Source of the DNA: Litomosoides sigmodontis
Taxonomy: Eukaryota > Nematoda > Chromadorea > Rhabditida > Onchocercidae
Length of the DNA stretch: 64,000 nt
Direction: 5' to 3'
Assembly (NCBI GenBank): GCA_963070105.1
Contig: OY718806.1
Span: forward strand, 10,318,190-10,382,189
The position numbers were made by a program, and so were the translations under genes. Each line of letters opens with the position of its first letter. The stretch's first letter is position 1. Below the pieces are notes generated by a model. That model searched no databases. It was not told where the DNA came from and saw only the letters and a list, made by a program, of their open reading frames with translations. Of the stretch, positions 60,082 through 64,000 are shown one piece after another.

Positions 60082-62977
60082 ATGAGTAAGCAGTTATTCT
60101 CATCGAAAGCGGATAATCGAATAACTACAGTGGTCGCTACACCTGGTTATGGACCGGATCGTCAAGTTGAAGTACAATACTCCGACACCAAGGTCACTCA
60201 TTCTATTATTTTTGCAGAAGTACAAAATAATACTAAAATTTAGTTTTGATCTTTGTGAGAACACTGTAATAAAATTGTATCAATACTTATGTTTCCTTTG
60301 ATTCTAAGATGCACTGATTTTTTAAATTTTGGTTTGGGTAAGAAAATGTCATCTTTCATCTGTAGATGAATAATCCGAAAAGGAATAGGGAAAGTTTTAT
60401 TTCATCAAATGTGTGCATCTTTTATGCATAGGGTCGCAGAAGTTGGCATACAGGGTACTAAAGAGTAGAATTTATAGAGCTAAAATAACATTAAGTGATA
60501 AAATCTAGCAGTACAAACTTTTCTAAAGTAGTCTTTGGCTACAATATAAGCTTTAGGATGGCTACTTTAGAAAAAGCAAAATGCTAAATTATTTTCCAAG
60601 GCGTTATTATTCGGTTATCATTCTTAACCACACTCTTTCTAGGTAATAGGTAATGGTTCTTTCGGAGTAGTTTATCTTGCCAAACTTGCTGATACTAATG
60701 AACTTGTCGCGATTAAGAAAGTTTTGCAGGATAAAAGGTTCAAGGTAAATTTAACGCTTTGCAGTTAATGAATTGTGGCAACTGTGGTACTATAAAACTG
60801 GAACTTTTTTGTTAATGAATATTCATCTTTTTGATGAATAACATTTATGTCTTGTTGCAGCAGAAAACTTTTTTGCACATTGAGTACCTGGAAAATAACT
60901 TCATGAGGTTTAATATAATTAAGTATGAGCTGTTTAAGTATGAAATGTATAATTTTGCATCTTATTATAAATCTTTTAACTTTAAAGGTCACATAATGTT
61001 CTTGATCCTAAATCGGTTATATTATCAATTAGTCATGGTTGTGTGTTTCTGTTGTAAAAATTGTGTTTTTACGGCTAAAATTCTCTTGCAGAAGTTTAAT
61101 TATTACATAATAGAGGAGGAGTATATTTTACAGTTAAAGACGCAGTACAAGCAAAATTTTTCAGAATCGGGAATTGCAAATAATGCGCAAATTGGAGCAC
61201 CATAATATTGTGAAATTAAAATATTTCTTTTATTCCAGTGGGGAAAAGGTATTTCATTTCGTATGATTCGCTACCAATGCTTTTGTTTCATATTCTCCGT
61301 CAGCTACATCTAATAGTTCTTACTATAGCATGATTTTCAAACTTTCTGTTAATCTGTAAGACACTACGGTTACTTTTAGTGATAAACTACTTATTTCAAG
61401 TCAACAGTGATAATTCCTTTGTTCTTTCTGTTTTTTCTTTTCCTCTTCTAATAAAAAACGACTTATTTTTGTTGCTTTCAGAAAGATGACTTGTTCTTAA
61501 ATCTCATACTGGAATATATACCAGAGACGGTATATCGCGTTGCACGGCATTATTCGAAACAACGGCAAATAATACCTGCACTATACATAAAGGTGTCGTT
61601 TAAAATGATTCAGTTTGTAATTGCTTACCTTTTTTCAATTTAAGTTTAGTCAGTTTAGTCTATAAAGTATGTTGAAGGATTTATGTTTTCAGTTGTATAT
61701 GTACCAATTATTTCGTGCATTGGCTTATATTCACAGCTTGGGCGTTTGTCATCGAGATATTAAGCCGCAGAATTTATTACTTGATCCAGATTCAGCAGTG
61801 CTAAAACTTTGTGATTTCGGTTCTGCAAAACATCTTGTCAGAGGAGAACCCAATGTATCCTACATTTGTTCTCGGTACTTTTGTTCTGACGTGTGCTTGC
61901 TATTTGTTTTGTCTAAATTCATGTTCTTTTTTGTTCGGTTTAATTTCTTGCTCTATAATCGCGGTTATATTTTTAGTTACTATCGTGCCCCCGAATTGAT
62001 ATTTGGCGCGACGGACTACACAACGAGTATTGGTAAAGTTTTTACATACATATATATTTCCTGTTATAGCATGTTTGTAAAAGTTGTAGTTTACTTAGAG
62101 TCTTCTTTTCTGACCTTAAAATTTTTGGTTTTAGACGTTTGGTCAGCGGGAACAGTGCTTGCTGAGCTTCTATTGGGACAACCAATTTTCCCTGGCGACT
62201 CAGGTGTGGATCAACTTGTGGAAATCATCAAAGTGTTGGGTACACCCACACGTGATCAGATACAACAGATGAATCCAAATTATACTGATTTCAGATTCCC
62301 GCAAATCAGAGCAAATCCTTGGCAACGCGTATGTTTGTTAGCTTGTAAATTTTAGTTGCGTATCATTCATTTTGATGTTATTGAAATTACATTATGGCGC
62401 GGTGCTGCTACGTATTTTTATTCTTGTAAACTAAGAATGTAAAGGAATTGCAGGTGTTTCGTCCACGTACTCCCTCGGAGGCGGTTGATCTCGTTTCACG
62501 TCTTTTGGAATATACGCCTAACGCTCGGTTGTCACCATTTCAAGCGTGTGCTCATACTTTTTTCGATGAGTTACGCCATCCTAATTGCAAACTGCCAAAT
62601 GGGAGACCAGTACCACCAATTTTTGATTTCTCTGAACAAGAGTTGCGCATCGAACCGAATCTTAATGCTACTCTTTTACCTCAGAATTCTGCAAGAGGTC
62701 TTTTATTTTATTCAGATTAGATTTATTCAGACTAAGTTTAGTTGTTTGAATGGCTGCTTAATATTAGAAAACAATCTTTGCTAATTCAGGAGCGGGATTT
62801 TTTGTTTTAGGATTTTTGTTTTTTTTGCTAATAAAATTGTCTATTTTTTTAGGAACATCAGCAGCAGCAGTGGGCAGTTCATCATCATCACCAGTCGAAT
62901 CATCGACGACAGCAGTAGGAGCTCCAAGTGATTCAGCTTCCGCTGTTAATACCGAGCCAACTTCAACAGACGCGTAA
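60082..62977 (+). CDS. gsk-3: Glycogen synthase kinase 3 (GSK-3)
   Basis: Ser/Thr protein kinase acting in Wnt/beta-catenin, insulin and embryonic polarity pathways. Nine exons, all phases consistent: 60082-60192, 60643-60744, 61165-61248, 61482-61592, 61693-61874, 61977-62032, 62135-62328, 62454-62697 and 62853-62977 (TAA); 402 residues. Visible motifs: glycine loop GNGSFGVV (40-47), catalytic Lys62 in [13 protein letters not shown] (156-163), DFG (177-179), and activation-loop Tyr199 in SRYYRAPE, equivalent to human GSK3B Tyr216. The pocket for pre-phosphorylated substrates is intact: Arg69, Arg157 and Lys182 correspond to human Arg96, Arg180 and Lys205. The N-terminus ([16 protein letters not shown]) lacks the vertebrate inhibitory RPRTTSF site, as in C. 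elegans GSK-3. The C-terminal tail, on its own exon, is Ser/Ala/Thr-rich. Confidence 0.96.
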
Positions 62978-64000
62978 ACCTCATGTATTCTTGAAATTTT
63001 ATGGAAGAAAATAGTTGGAAAATGCTTGATATAATAATACAACCTCACCGTAGTGAAAACCTTGTTTATGAATTTTTGCAGAGGGTCTTATTGAAAATGA
63101 TAATTGCTAACTTCTCGAAATCTCTATCTGTCTGTCTCTCTCACTCCGTTTCATTTTTTTATTACTAACATCCTTTTTATGTACATATTGAAATGTTCTT
63201 ACTAAATTCAGCATTATTTCTTCAATATTGAATCTAATTCCTTTTCTCCAAGAACTTTTTCTTTATTTAAATTTTATGCGATTCCATGATTATATAATAT
63301 TACTACACTGACCTATGAATATTGTATCGTGAACAAATTAAGAATTTGTGATACAGAGACCCTTACGTGATTCTGGATTATTCCGGATTACAAGTGTGAT
63401 TTCTAATTATATTACCTTTTGGTAAGTTAATATTTTTTTAGACTTATATTGTGTGTGTGTGCACAATCGTAAAAAATCTTTTCAAAAACTAGGTTCGCAT
63501 TTGTGGAAAGCTTATTAATCTATTTAATAAGCTTTTTTTGACATCGTACAACTGTGCAGCTTTGTGCGATTCAGATGTTCTGATGATTTTAGAAAATGCC
63601 ATTTGGATGGTGATTACACTTCATCATCAGCATATGTTGACAATATTTCATATTTGTTCATTAAATACCGATATCTAAGAAATACGCTACACTATTCTAG
63701 AACATGTAGAATTAAGATAACTGGATTTGTTTTTTTATCTTCTTTTGCAACGCATAATGTCTTCATTGTTAGCAAATTTTTGTGACTATTACTCCGAAGG
63801 AATTGCAAAATTTTTGCAATTTTCACGGTGCATTTTCTGTATTTCAGTGAATTAATAATGTACATGCACTTATATATATATATGTAATGTAATTTTGAAT
63901 TTTGAAGGATTTGTTTTGTAGCTCACTTACGGTGCACACACATTGGAGTTAAGCAAGGTAACATTATAAAGTGCACAGAAATAAAATCATTTTTTTTCTT
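62978..64000. other. GSK-3 3' region
   Basis: No further conserved coding sequence. Short gt (about 63450-63462) and ta (about 63868-63884) runs are present. AATAAA sequence near 63980, close to the window edge, is a possible but distant polyadenylation signal. Confidence 0.5.

Noticed and set aside
60831..61205. 124-codon plus frame in GSK-3 intron 2
   Set aside because: It spans the intron and runs across exon 3 out of the kinase frame; AT-rich and without homology.

Overview
The window looks like a piece of nematode nuclear genome. It is AT-rich and gene-sparse, with GT-AG introns (many starting GTAAGT or GTATGT and ending TTTTCAG-like), abundant microsatellites, and orthologues whose closest remembered relatives are C. 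elegans proteins (GSK-3, liprin-beta/HLB-1, ACTL-1). Long introns and low gene density suggest a parasitic, perhaps spirurine, worm; that placement is inference. Gene models below were assembled by hand from splice signals, reading-frame phase and domain homology.

Layout. 1-9.8 kb: no convincing gene. 9.8-14.3 kb (minus): a kinase-less FGF-receptor-like protein (three Ig domains, acid box, one membrane span, proline-rich tail); its signal-peptide exon was not found. 14.3-30.1 kb: no convincing gene. It holds a giant pure AAT tract (15.5-17.0 kb), a graded interrupted continuation to 17.9 kb, several other simple repeats, and a patch of apparently decayed coding sequence near 28 kb. 30.1-48.1 kb (minus): liprin-beta, about 23 exons, with an N-terminal conserved block, coiled coil, three SAM domains and a basic tail; a long intron region carries an (AAAT)~135 tract. 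48.1-51.4 kb: shared upstream region of two divergent genes. 51.45-53.35 kb (plus): mitochondrial thiamine pyrophosphate carrier (SLC25A19 type), 8 exons, 305 aa. 54.36-56.90 kb (plus): a death domain plus SEFIR adaptor of the Act1/ACTL-1 type (IL-17 receptor signalling), 8 exons, 364 aa. 56.9-60.0 kb: no assigned gene. 60.08-62.98 kb (plus): GSK-3 protein kinase, 9 exons, 402 aa, then its 3' region to the window end.

The genes do not form one pathway. Liprin-beta is a synaptic/adhesion scaffold, the FGFR-like protein a surface receptor or decoy, the Act1-like protein an immune or neuromodulatory adaptor, the carrier serves mitochondrial cofactor supply, and GSK-3 is a general signalling kinase. 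The three plus-strand genes at the right end are collinear, but their spacings (about 1 kb and 3 kb) are wide for a typical nematode operon.
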